21,919 nucleotides of DNA. Source: JACDET01 sp038253825 (lineage in GTDB: Bacteria > Patescibacteriota > Microgenomatia > Levybacterales > UBA12049). The notes beneath the pieces are model-generated. The model did not search any database, was not told the DNA's origin, and was given only the letters and a program-made list of their open reading frames with translations. Position numbers and translations under genes: made by a program. The DNA lies in contig JBBSGT010000020.1 of the NCBI GenBank assembly GCA_038253825.1, positions 1 through 21,919 on the forward strand, given 5' to 3'. Shown piece by piece: positions 13,910 to 21,650 of this stretch; position 1 is the first letter of the stretch; each line of letters begins with the position of its first letter.

Positions 13910-14959
13910 ATGGTTGAGAAGTTATTAAATATTAAAAATACAGCATTGTCTCTTATTGTTGATGCGAACTCATTGCAAGAGCTTGATGATCTTAAAGTAC
14001 AATTTTTAGGTCGCAATGGCAGTCTCAATGCCCTCATGAAAGAAATGGCAAAATTACCTGCTGACCAAAAACCCGAAGTCGGACGAGTTGCCAATGATGT
14101 CAAAACAATTATCGAAGATACACTGAAATCAGGAAAACAGACACTGAAAGAAAAGAAATCACACAATTTTCCCTTTCTTGATGCCACAGAACCTGGGATC
14201 AAACCTGAAATTGGACACCTTCATCTCATCACCCAAGCCATCCGGGAAATTACCACAATTTTTGAAAGTATCGGCTTCACACGTGTTCGCTATCCAGAAA
14301 TCAGTTGGGATTGGTATAACTTTACTGCACTCAACTTCCCACCTGAACATCCGGCGCGCGATGATCTGGAAACATTTTATCTGAAAGGGGATGCACATCG
14401 TGAGAAAGGGCGATCAATGCTTAATGTTCATACCTCAACCGGACAAGTGCAGCATATGGAACGCGTCAAACCACCATTCAAAATGCTCAATATAGCCAAA
14501 GTCTACCGACGACAAATTGATGTCTCCCATACACCAGTCTTTCATCAATTTGAAACGTTGGTTGTCGGAGAAAAAATTTCTATCGCACATCTCAAAGGTG
14601 TTCTTGAATATTTTGTAAAATCATATTTTGGAGAAGACCGCAAATCTCGTATCCGGCCATATAATTTTCGCTTTACTGAACCCTCATTTGAGACAGATGT
14701 CTCGTGTGCTGTCTGCAACGGTACAGGAATAGTAAAGGGAGAAAAGTGCAGACTCTGCAAAGAAGGTTGGCTTGAACTGGGCGGCGCAGGTATGGTTCAT
14801 CCAAATGTGCTAAGAGCAGGTGGCATCGATCCTGAAAAATATACCGGTTTCGCATCTGGGTGGGGAGTGGAGCGGGTGCTTATGATGAAGGACGGGATAA
14901 AAATCGACGATCTAAGAATTTTGTACGGAAATGATTTAGATTTTTTGAAACAGTTTTAA
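13910..14959 (+). CDS. pheS: Phenylalanyl-tRNA synthetase alpha subunit
   Basis: This 349-residue class II subunit carries the catalytic site of the alpha2-beta2 enzyme. The N-terminal helical arm (1-85) is followed by motif 2 KVYRRQIDVSHTPVFHQFE (197-215), FTEPSFETDV (255-264) and motif 3 GFASGWGVERVLM (313-325). A cysteine knuckle, C266-x-x-C269 and C280-x-x-C283, probably binds zinc; I recall similar knuckles in PheS of Bacillota. No aromatic leader peptide precedes it. pheT follows after a repeat-filled gap of about 100 bases, and the enzymes making Phe are immediately upstream. Confidence 0.97.
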   Translation: MVEKLLNIKNTALSLIVDANSLQELDDLKVQFLGRNGSLNALMKEMAKLPADQKPEVGRVANDVKTIIEDTLKSGKQTLKEKKSHNFPFLDATEPGIKPEIGHLHLITQAIREITTIFESIGFTRVRYPEISWDWYNFTALNFPPEHPARDDLETFYLKGDAHREKGRSMLNVHTSTGQVQHMERVKPPFKMLNIAKVYRRQIDVSHTPVFHQFETLVVGEKISIAHLKGVLEYFVKSYFGEDRKSRIRPYNFRFTEPSFETDVSCAVCNGTGIVKGEKCRLCKEGWLELGGAGMVHPNVLRAGGIDPEKYTGFASGWGVERVLMMKDGIKIDDLRILYGNDLDFLKQF

Positions 14960-14963
14960 AATT

Positions 14964-15048
14964 CGTCATTGCAAACAAAGTGAAGCGGAATGCCCAAAGG
15001 GTGCAATCTCTATAACTAGATTGCCGCGTCGCTTTGTTACTCACAATG
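14964..15048 (+). repeat. Inverted pair of GTCATTGC-type repeats between pheS and pheT
   Basis: The left half GTCATTGCAAACAAAGTGAAGCG (split motif: GTCATTGC, then AAGTGAAGCG) ends in GCAATCTC at 15003-15010. The right half begins GATTGCCGCGTCGCTTTG and ends CACAATGAAG near 15051. The halves are imperfect reverse complements around TATAACTA. This layout is like the very common bacterial repeat that reads GTCATTGCGA...GCAATC. It could form a long hairpin in the pheS-pheT mRNA. Confidence 0.65.
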
Positions 15049-15061
15049 AAGATTAAATTAT

Positions 15062-17020
15062 ATGAATATAAAAATCCTAGACTCTTGGCTCAGAGAATAT
15101 CTCAAAACAAAAGCTACTCCGAAAAAGATTGGAGAGCTGCTTTCGCTCACCAGCGTTGGAGTAGAGCATATTGAAAAATATAAAAATGACTTTGTCTATG
15201 ACATAGAGGTTACGACCAATCGCCCAGAACTTATGTCGGTTGTTGGTCTGGCACGTGAAGCAGCAACAGTTCTTTCGCAATCAAGAGTTGAGGCAACATT
15301 TGTAAAACCCAAACTGCAACTTCCTCAGATTCACATCCCAAAAAGTCCAGAACTCACTATAAAATTTGACCCTAAACTTATCAATCGCATTTGTGCCGTT
15401 ATTATGGAAGTGACAATTAAAGATTCATCGCAACAAGTTAAGGACCGACTCGATGCATCAGGTATCCGAAGTCTCAACAATGTCATCGACATTACCAATT
15501 ATGTTATGCGAGAAATTGGTCATCCAACGCATGTCTTTGATTATGATCGATTGCTCCATCACACACTTATTATCCGAGAATCAAAAAAGAGAGAAAAGAT
15601 AAAAACACTCGATGGGAAGGATTATACACTTTCAGGTGGAGATATTGTTGCAGATGATGGAAAAGGAGAGATTGTGGATCTTATTAATATTATGGGAACT
15701 GCAAATAGTGTCGTTACTAATAGCACAAAAAGAATTCTTTTCTTTATCGACAATGTCGATCCGCATCGTCTTCGCAAAACATCAATGGAACTTGGCATTC
15801 GAACAGAGGCAGTGGTTCTCAATGAAAAAGGTCTCAATCCTGAACTGGCAACAGATGCACTTGCCCGAGGAATACAACTTTTTGAAAAACATGCAAACGG
15901 CAAAATTATTTCAAAGATTACTGACATCTACCCAAATCCACCAAAGGAAAACATTATCACGTTGCGTAAGGACAAAATGGATGCAGTCATTGGCGTTGCT
16001 ATCCAGCTCAGTCGGGCAAAACAAATACTTACTGACCTTGGATTTCATGTTCAAGAAGAGACGGATAAACTTATCGTAACAGTTCCAGCCCAAATGACCG
16101 GCGCTGATATGCAAATTCCTGAAGATCTTATTGAAGAAATTGCGAGAGTTTATGGTTATCATAATATCCCTGATGCATTACCCACATTCACTTCGGTAGA
16201 CTATGTCCATCTTGAGAAGAACGAATTTTATTGGGAAGATCGAATCAAAGATGCACTGAAATACTGGGGATTTGTTGAAACATATACCTATCCTATGGTT
16301 TCGAAAACACTCTATGAAGGACCAATTGCTGATGCAGTGACGATTGCCAATCAACTTTCGGATGATATGGTTTACATGCGACGGACACTTATCCCAAGTC
16401 TTTTACAAGTCGTAAAAGAAAATCAGGATCATGAAGTCATCAAACTTTTTGAATTGGCAAATATCTATGAGCAGGACGGAAAACATCTCCCCCAACAAAC
16501 CATGAAACTCGCGGGACTCATTCACAAACCAAAAGCATCCTTTTTGGAAGTTAAGGGCGTGATTGAACAGTTATTAAAAGATTTGGAAATTGAAAACATT
16601 TCGTTTAAACAACTTTCAGATCGGTATGGAGCGGGGCTTCTTATTGATAAAAAAGAACTTGGAACTATAGAAATCCTTGATGAAAAGACTGTCATGTTTG
16701 AACTAAATTATGCGATGATTTTGCAACACGCAACACTGAAAAAGGTCTACAAACCTGTCAGCAAATATCCGCCAGTCGTTGAAGATCTGGCAATTATTGC
16801 ATCTGAGAATGTCCCTACAGGAGATCTCATGGAAGCGATCAAAAAACAAAGTCCGCTTATCACTGAGGTTTCACTTTTGGATAAGTATCAGGAGACACGT
16901 ACCTTTCATATCGTCTATCAAAGTTATGAGAAAAATCTGACCGACAAAGTAGTTGGGGAGATCAGAGAAAAGACTCTTAAATACCTCAGAGCTAATTTTA
17001 ATGCACGATTGAAAGGATAG
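15062..17020 (+). CDS. pheT: Phenylalanyl-tRNA synthetase beta subunit, short form without OB-fold domain
   Basis: This 652-residue subunit provides editing and tRNA binding. The N-terminal segment ILDSWLREYL...SLTSVGVEHIEKY passes straight into DIEVTTNRPELMSVVGLARE (47-66), so the EMAP-like OB-fold tRNA-binding domain of about 110 residues that normally lies between is missing. This accounts for the length below the usual 790-800. The B3/4 editing domain (SLNNVIDITNYVM, then GIRTEAVVLNEKGLNP), the B5 domain (IPEDLIEEIARVYGYHNIP), the catalytic-like core and the C-terminal anticodon-binding domain (YPPVVEDLAIIA to the end) are all recognisable. ATG 15062 is chosen as the first start ahead of the conserved WL..YL segment. 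Confidence 0.95.
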   Translation: MNIKILDSWLREYLKTKATPKKIGELLSLTSVGVEHIEKYKNDFVYDIEVTTNRPELMSVVGLAREAATVLSQSRVEATFVKPKLQLPQIHIPKSPELTIKFDPKLINRICAVIMEVTIKDSSQQVKDRLDASGIRSLNNVIDITNYVMREIGHPTHVFDYDRLLHHTLIIRESKKREKIKTLDGKDYTLSGGDIVADDGKGEIVDLINIMGTANSVVTNSTKRILFFIDNVDPHRLRKTSMELGIRTEAVVLNEKGLNPELATDALARGIQLFEKHANGKIISKITDIYPNPPKENIITLRKDKMDAVIGVAIQLSRAKQILTDLGFHVQEETDKLIVTVPAQMTGADMQIPEDLIEEIARVYGYHNIPDALPTFTSVDYVHLEKNEFYWEDRIKDALKYWGFVETYTYPMVSKTLYEGPIADAVTIANQLSDDMVYMRRTLIPSLLQVVKENQDHEVIKLFELANIYEQDGKHLPQQTMKLAGLIHKPKASFLEVKGVIEQLLKDLEIENISFKQLSDRYGAGLLIDKKELGTIEILDEKTVMFELNYAMILQHATLKKVYKPVSKYPPVVEDLAIIASENVPTGDLMEAIKKQSPLITEVSLLDKYQETRTFHIVYQSYEKNLTDKVVGEIREKTLKYLRANFNARLKG

Positions 17021-17023
17021 AAT

Positions 17024-17383
17024 CTAGAGATTAAGATTTTCTTCAATTCTTTCAACTCGTTTTCTAACTGGAACGATAGCATTAGTATAATCTTCCATAA
17101 TCAAACCCATATCCTTTTGCATACGATTTATTTTACGTTTAACAAATGTCATATCTTTTTGCAATAATCCCACATCTCGTTGTATTGATCCCACATCTTG
17201 TTGTATTGATCCTACATCTTGTTGCAATGATCCCACATCTTGTTGCAATGATCCTACATCTTGTTGCAATGATCCTACACCTTGTTGCAATGATCCTACA
17301 TCTTTACGTAATGGTCCAGTTTCAGCTTGAACCTCTTCGCGTACGACTTCTCTTATTTGCAGTAAATCATTTTTCGTTAACAT
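17024..17383 (-). CDS. Heptad-repeat coiled-coil protein of unknown function
   Basis: This 119-residue protein begins MLTKNDLLQIREVVREEVQ and then has seven consecutive seven-residue units of the form LQQDVGS (residues 25 to about 78), ending in a charged helical tail. Placing Val at position a and Leu at d gives a regular parallel coiled coil, probably oligomeric. There is no signal peptide or membrane segment. Short proteins with an (M)LTK-x-DL start and Asp-Val/Leu heptads are frequent in CPR genomes to my knowledge, without assigned function. It lies tail to tail with pheT, three bases apart. A candidate leaderless promoter precedes it. Confidence 0.75.
   Translation of the reverse strand: MLTKNDLLQIREVVREEVQAETGPLRKDVGSLQQGVGSLQQDVGSLQQDVGSLQQDVGSIQQDVGSIQRDVGLLQKDMTFVKRKINRMQKDMGLIMEDYTNAIVPVRKRVERIEENLNL
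17161..17307 (-). repeat. Seven tandem 21-bp units encoding LQQDVGS heptads
   Basis: Seven head-to-tail units of 21 bp, such as GCAATGATCCCACATCTTGT plus one base on the plus strand, differ from each other by a few substitutions. The unit is in frame (seven codons), so copy number can change without frameshift. The central units are the most alike, which suggests recent slippage or unequal exchange. Confidence 0.9.
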
Positions 17384-17389
17384 AAAATT

Positions 17390-17419
17390 ATCCTATCATC
17401 TCCATTATAAAACTTTCAA
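17390..17419 (-). promoter_or_regulatory. Candidate promoter of the coiled-coil gene
   Basis: On the minus strand TTGAAA (17419-17414, five of six) is followed after 18 bases by TAGGAT (17395-17390, four of six), which stands six bases before the ATG at 17383. An alternative -10, TATAAT at 17409-17404, would give a leader of about 14 bases with AGGA near the start. Confidence 0.45.
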
Positions 17420-17443
17420 GAGTACAAATTAGATCAAAATAAA

Positions 17444-19738
17444 TTAAAGATCTGGCGTTGGAGTCGGGGTAGCATCGCCACCCGGCGTTGGTGTTGGGGT
17501 GGGATCTTGTGAGTGATCTCCAGTTGCTTGCCGGATGACATCTCCCGAAGGATGCCATAACTCATCACTCCCATGGTTTTGGGCAATCCATGCATCAATT
17601 CCTGCCTGCCAACGATTTACTCCGTCGGTTGAGACAGGATCATTTTCGCGAATCACAATATAATTCTTGCCATCTTTACTTTGAAAGATAGGAGATTCTG
17701 CTGTCGGCTCAGTACCTTTAATAAAGTATTCTGATCGAGTCGGTTGTCCTGCATGAGGAAGACCACCGCCAAATCCATCAACTTGCACTGCCACAACATT
17801 ATCAGGTTTTTTAGGCTGTTCATCTGGTTTGCCCTTAAGAACAGAAGACATAATAGCATTCCAGATCGGAGCAGCACCGGTGATACCTGATGCCAATTTT
17901 TGGCTCATCGGCGAATTGTCATTGTTCCCGACCCAAACTCCCACAACATAAGATGATGTATAACCAACCGTCCAGTTATCACGTTTTTCATCAGTCGTAC
18001 CTGTTTTCACCGGAACAGTGTGTCCTGGAACGACGAGTGCAGAATTTGGACCGAACTCCAAAACACGTGCACTATTATCCAAAAGAATATGTGAGATTAA
18101 AAATGAAACAGCATCCGAAAGGACACGTTTCCCGGGAGTCGGGTCATGCTGATAAAGTACTTTACCTTTACTATCAGTAACTTTGAGAATGGTCACAGGA
18201 TCTTGCCGAATACCTTCATTGGCAAAGACTCCATACGCAGTCACCTCACCCAGGAGCGTAGTCTCACGACCACCCAGAACCAATGAGAGACCGACACTCG
18301 CTCGGTTTTGTGGAGTTGGATTCCAATTTTCAATCCCCATATCATACGCTTGTTGCATAACCGGCGTAATACCAACTTTCGCGAGCATCTTCACAGCAGG
18401 TACGTTAAATGAATTCGCGAGAGCATATCTGACTTGGACAGGCCCGTGAAACTTCCCATCATAATTTACAGGGGAATAATCAGGTTGCCCCGCGACACCT
18501 GTCGGAAAATTCGTTTGAACATCCATGAGGAGCGTTGCAGGAGTGTAACCTTTGGTGAAAGCTGTTGCATACATAATTGGCTTCAGAGAAGACCCTGGTT
18601 GTCTCTGAGCAATTGCTGCGTTAAAATTACCATCATTGTTCTGATCAAAATAATCGGCGCTCCCATCCATCGCTAAGATTTCTCCAGTTTTCGGATCTTC
18701 CACAATCGCAGCTCCGTTGGTAACTTTCGTAGTTTTCAACCCAGCAATCTGGCTTTTGACAATATCCTCAGTCTTTTTCTCGATAGGATAATCCAATGTT
18801 GTAGTCACTTGTAAACCACCTGTCGTAACCATTTGCTCACCAAATTGTTCAGCCAATTTCTGTTTGACATACATCACAAAATGAGGTGCTTTAATTGTCG
18901 CGTCCTTTTGGGAAAATTGGTAATTTGCAATTTCTTTGTAAGACTTATCCGATTGGACCTGTGTGGTATAACCATCACTAACCAATTGTTTTAAGACCGC
19001 TTTGGTACGTGCTAAATAATATTTATTACCACTGAATGGCGTATAAATACTTGGATTTTGCGGCAATCCCGCCAAAAAAGCACTTTGTCCAAGGTCCAAA
19101 TCTTTGGCACTTTTGCCGAAATACTGTTCACTCGCGGCCTCTACACCAACCGCAGTGCCTCCATATGGAATATTGTTAAGATACATTTCAAGAATTTGAT
19201 CCTTACTGTAAGCTTGGTTTACTTGGATTGCCAAGATAAGCTCTTTAATTTTTCGAGAAAGTACTTTGCGACTATCTTCAAGGAGTACATTTTTTACTAA
19301 CTGCTGGGTAATCGTCGATCCTCCGCCCAGTCCTTCCCCCATTGCATAATTTTTGGCGACACGCAGATACGCAATCGGTGAAAAACCTTCATTTTTGTAG
19401 AAATCTTTATCCTCGATAGCAATTGTGGATTCTTGCAATATTTTTGGGATTTTATCAAGAGTTACATATGTCCGATTTTCATCTTGATAAACAGAATAAA
19501 GAAGTGCACCATGTCTGTCATATATCCGTGTAGCATCACTATGTTGCGATGTAACAAGCTGACCTGGTTTGGGAAGATCGCGACTATACCACAGAAAGAG
19601 AATAGGGACGGCAATAATCAATGCAATCAAAAGGAAAAATCCATATTTAATAAACCTGCTCAGGGTAAAAAATTGACGAGCATGCGAGATCGAGACATGT
19701 CTTCGTGTGCGTATACGTCGAGAAGATTGATAAGCCAT
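17444..19738 (-). CDS. Class A penicillin-binding protein (bifunctional peptidoglycan synthase)
   Basis: This 764-residue membrane-anchored enzyme polymerises lipid II and cross-links the stem peptides outside the cell. A basic cytoplasmic N-terminus (1-28) precedes one membrane helix (about 31-50). The GT51 transglycosylase domain shows IEDKDFYKNEGFSP with E109, GGGSTITQQLVKN (138-150), RKIKELILA and MYLNNIPYGG. The transpeptidase domain has the SxxK motif at S383-K386 (PGSSLKP), SxN at S443-N445 and KTG at 578-580. The C-terminus ends in a Pro-Thr tail (PTPTPTPGGDATPTPTP), probably a flexible cell-wall spacer. A frame open from 19780 is possible, but ATG 19738 leaves the promoter region free and gives a normal N-terminus. 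It is transcribed divergently from the HIT-like gene. Confidence 0.95.
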   Translation of the reverse strand: MAYQSSRRIRTRRHVSISHARQFFTLSRFIKYGFFLLIALIIAVPILFLWYSRDLPKPGQLVTSQHSDATRIYDRHGALLYSVYQDENRTYVTLDKIPKILQESTIAIEDKDFYKNEGFSPIAYLRVAKNYAMGEGLGGGSTITQQLVKNVLLEDSRKVLSRKIKELILAIQVNQAYSKDQILEMYLNNIPYGGTAVGVEAASEQYFGKSAKDLDLGQSAFLAGLPQNPSIYTPFSGNKYYLARTKAVLKQLVSDGYTTQVQSDKSYKEIANYQFSQKDATIKAPHFVMYVKQKLAEQFGEQMVTTGGLQVTTTLDYPIEKKTEDIVKSQIAGLKTTKVTNGAAIVEDPKTGEILAMDGSADYFDQNNDGNFNAAIAQRQPGSSLKPIMYATAFTKGYTPATLLMDVQTNFPTGVAGQPDYSPVNYDGKFHGPVQVRYALANSFNVPAVKMLAKVGITPVMQQAYDMGIENWNPTPQNRASVGLSLVLGGRETTLLGEVTAYGVFANEGIRQDPVTILKVTDSKGKVLYQHDPTPGKRVLSDAVSFLISHILLDNSARVLEFGPNSALVVPGHTVPVKTGTTDEKRDNWTVGYTSSYVVGVWVGNNDNSPMSQKLASGITGAAPIWNAIMSSVLKGKPDEQPKKPDNVVAVQVDGFGGGLPHAGQPTRSEYFIKGTEPTAESPIFQSKDGKNYIVIRENDPVSTDGVNRWQAGIDAWIAQNHGSDELWHPSGDVIRQATGDHSQDPTPTPTPGGDATPTPTPDL

Positions 19739-19751
19739 ACAAGTGCTCTCT

Positions 19752-19780
19752 ATTATAGCAAAGACTGCAAGGTACTCCAA
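19752..19780 (-). promoter_or_regulatory. Promoter of the penicillin-binding protein gene
   Basis: On the minus strand TTGGAG (19780-19775, four of six) is followed after 17 bases by a perfect TATAAT (19757-19752). Transcription would start about seven bases before the ATG at 19738. It overlaps the upstream part of the divergent promoter at 19793-19821 only slightly, so the two genes share a 90-base control region. Confidence 0.65.
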
Positions 19781-19792
19781 ATATAATGCATC

Positions 19793-19821
19793 TTAAAACT
19801 TTAGCCATAATTTGTTATACT
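19793..19821 (+). promoter_or_regulatory. Promoter of the HIT-like gene
   Basis: TTAAAA (19793-19798, four of six) is followed after 17 bases by TATACT (19816-19821, five of six). The ATG at 19829 comes seven bases later, consistent with a leaderless mRNA. Confidence 0.6.
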
Positions 19822-19828
19822 CGACCTA

Positions 19829-20293
19829 ATGGCAGTTATATTCGAAACTGATAACTTTTCTATAGAATCCGCGGATAAACCATACGTCAGTCGAGAAGAA
19901 GGTGGACACATTTACCTTTTTCCCAAAGTACCAGTTCGTGATAGAACACAACTTTCCGCTCCCTTGGCAGTCGAATACATGAAGCTCTCGATGGTCGTGG
20001 GAGATGCACTACCAGAAGCAATGCAACGACGAGGAGTTGATATTGGGATTATTAATTATCAAGACATGGGGAATTGGAGAGTCTTTACGCCCGAGGGGCC
20101 AACTCTTCATATGCATATTTATGGAAGAGCGAAGACTGCTGGTATACAAAAATATGGTGAAGCGGTACAACTTCCGCAGCGAAGTACAGGCTTTTATGAT
20201 AATTTTAAACCGTTAGATGAAGAAGACAGAAAAGAAATCAAAAAAGTAATAAAAAAGCTGATACAAACAACGAAGTACCAACATTTCGTATAA
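19829..20293 (+). CDS. HIT-like (histidine triad superfamily) hydrolase or transferase
   Basis: This 154-residue cytoplasmic protein has an early GGHIYLFPKVPVRDRTQL segment and a conserved-looking GPTLHMHIYGRAKTA (91-105). The His-x-His core with H94 and H96, followed by GR, resembles the catalytic strand of HIT proteins, which act on nucleotide phosphate bonds. The third His of the classical triad is Tyr98 here, so the assignment is to the superfamily rather than to a defined enzyme. A C-terminal Lys-rich helix follows. It is 19 bases upstream of tyrS on the same strand and may be cotranscribed with it. The substrate is unknown. Confidence 0.55.
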   Translation: MAVIFETDNFSIESADKPYVSREEGGHIYLFPKVPVRDRTQLSAPLAVEYMKLSMVVGDALPEAMQRRGVDIGIINYQDMGNWRVFTPEGPTLHMHIYGRAKTAGIQKYGEAVQLPQRSTGFYDNFKPLDEEDRKEIKKVIKKLIQTTKYQHFV

Positions 20294-20299
20294 GTCTGC

Positions 20300-20310
20300 T
20301 AAAATATAAT
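20300..20310 (+). promoter_or_regulatory. Possible tyrS -10 region
   Basis: Overlapping TAAAAT (20300-20305) and TATAAT (20305-20310) stand seven and two bases before the tyrS ATG. The first fits the leaderless spacing seen elsewhere. I see no -35, so tyrS may also depend on the upstream promoter. Confidence 0.35.
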
Positions 20311-20312
20311 TT

Positions 20313-21500
20313 ATGGATCAAATCGAAGAATTGCTAACACGCGGTGTTGCCAATATTATTCCTGGCAAAGAAGTCTTGCGGACAGAACTTGAATCAGGGA
20401 GAAAATTAAATATTTATCTCGGCATTGATCCGACCAGTACGAAAATCCATCTCGGCCATACCGTGGCACTTCGAAAATTGCAGTCCTTTAGTACACTCGG
20501 CCATCATGTCACTTTTCTCATCGGAGACTTTACCGCTCTTGTTGGAGATACATCAGACAAGGATACCGAACGCCCAGTTCTCACAGGTGAAGAGATTGCA
20601 CAAAATTTCCAAACATATAAAAAACAGGCAGAAAAAATTCTCGACTTCTCACGAGTAACCGTAGTCCATAATAGTTCCTGGTTGAAAAAGCTTTCTTTCG
20701 AAGATATTGTCAAACTCACCCAGCATTTTTCTGTCGGAGATTTCGTGGGACGGGATCTGATTCGCAAACGTCTGAGTGAAAATAAACGCGTGGGACTTCA
20801 CGAATTTTTATATCCTGTCATGCAAGGTTATGATAGTTACTTTCTAGACACAGACATCCAACTCGGTGGCACCGATCAGACCTTTAATATGCAAGCCGGA
20901 AGAACCTTGCAGAAAGATTTACGCCAAAAACAATCGTTTATTATTACCAACGTTATTCTTGAAGGTACAGATGGTCGCAAGATGAGTAAATCGTGGGGCA
21001 ATGCTATTTGGCTTGATGATACGGCGGAAGATATCTATGCCAAAGTTATGGCAATCAATGATGAATTAATCATTCCATATTATACCCTCGCGACCAAAGT
21101 GAGTTTGGAAACTGTCAAAGAAGCAGAAAATGCATCAAAAAAAGGAGAACATCCCATGCATCTGAAGAAAGAACTCGCATTTCAAATCACAGAAGAGCTG
21201 ACAAGTATGGACGATGCAGAACGAGCAAAAGAGAGCTTTGCGAAACGAGTACAAGGAGGAGAAAAACCAGATGATATTCCTCTTTATGTTTTTGATATTC
21301 CAGAATTGCCACTCATAGAGATTCTTGTTAAAACCCAGCTAGTAGAAAGTAATTCAGCAGCGAGGAGATTAGTTCAGCAAGGAGGAGTTTATGTTAACGA
21401 TAAACAGATAAAAAATCTAAAAGAACAAGTATCATTAGAAGAAAGCCCTATTATCAAAGTCGGAAAACGAAAGTTTAAAAAGATTGTATTTAAAAAATAA
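20313..21500 (+). CDS. tyrS: Tyrosyl-tRNA synthetase (TyrZ-like)
   Basis: This 395-residue class I enzyme charges tRNA-Tyr. The HIGH-type motif is HLGH (46-49) within LGIDPTSTKIHLGHTVALRKL (split across residues 36-56), followed by IGDFTALVGD, EFLYPVMQGYDS, QLGGTDQTFN and the KMSKS motif intact at 223-227. The last 65 residues form an S4 RNA-binding domain (VESNSAARRLVQQGGVYVND). An intact KMSKS and these motif forms resemble the TyrZ branch rather than the KFGKT branch of E. coli TyrS. No leader peptide or T-box precedes it, in contrast to thrS. It completes a set of thrS, pheS, pheT and tyrS within one window. Confidence 0.97.
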   Translation: MDQIEELLTRGVANIIPGKEVLRTELESGRKLNIYLGIDPTSTKIHLGHTVALRKLQSFSTLGHHVTFLIGDFTALVGDTSDKDTERPVLTGEEIAQNFQTYKKQAEKILDFSRVTVVHNSSWLKKLSFEDIVKLTQHFSVGDFVGRDLIRKRLSENKRVGLHEFLYPVMQGYDSYFLDTDIQLGGTDQTFNMQAGRTLQKDLRQKQSFIITNVILEGTDGRKMSKSWGNAIWLDDTAEDIYAKVMAINDELIIPYYTLATKVSLETVKEAENASKKGEHPMHLKKELAFQITEELTSMDDAERAKESFAKRVQGGEKPDDIPLYVFDIPELPLIEILVKTQLVESNSAARRLVQQGGVYVNDKQIKNLKEQVSLEESPIIKVGKRKFKKIVFKK

Positions 21501-21503
21501 CAC

Positions 21504-21532
21504 TTTAAACTATTTGCTAAATACTTTATACT
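21504..21532 (+). promoter_or_regulatory. Candidate promoter of the small membrane peptide gene
   Basis: TTTAAA (21504-21509, four of six) and TATACT (21527-21532, five of six) are 17 bases apart, ten bases before ATG 21543. The placement just after tyrS supports a separate transcript. Confidence 0.45.
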
Positions 21533-21542
21533 AGATATTAAT

Positions 21543-21650
21543 ATGGACATGTTTGAGAAACACAAAACAGTTTGGAAAGTAGTTGTTATTATTGCAGGGT
21601 TGGCTTTGATCGCATCATCTTTTGCCATCTACCTCCCACTCCTGCAATAG
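21543..21650 (+). CDS. Small single-pass membrane peptide, 35 residues
   Basis: The frame encodes MDMFEKHKTVWK, then a hydrophobic stretch VVVIIAGLALIASSFAIYL (residues 13-31) and a short tail ending at TAG 21648-21650. The basic-then-hydrophobic layout predicts one membrane helix with the N-terminus inside. It has its own candidate promoter, and the coding pattern is compact, both of which support a real gene. A second ATG at 21549 is an alternative start. No function can be assigned; it is too short for most gene callers. Confidence 0.6.
   Translation: MDMFEKHKTVWKVVVIIAGLALIASSFAIYLPLLQ

Noticed and set aside
14705..14760. Zinc knuckle insertion in PheS as a novel domain
   Set aside because: A comparable Cys-rich segment at this place is, as I recall, common in PheS of Bacillota.
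17161..17307. CRISPR array
   Set aside because: The 21-bp units are directly adjacent with no spacers and lie in frame in a protein gene.
19739..19780. Extended N-terminus of the penicillin-binding protein
   Set aside because: It would contain the perfect TATAAT of the likely promoter; ATG 19738 gives a normal basic N-terminus.
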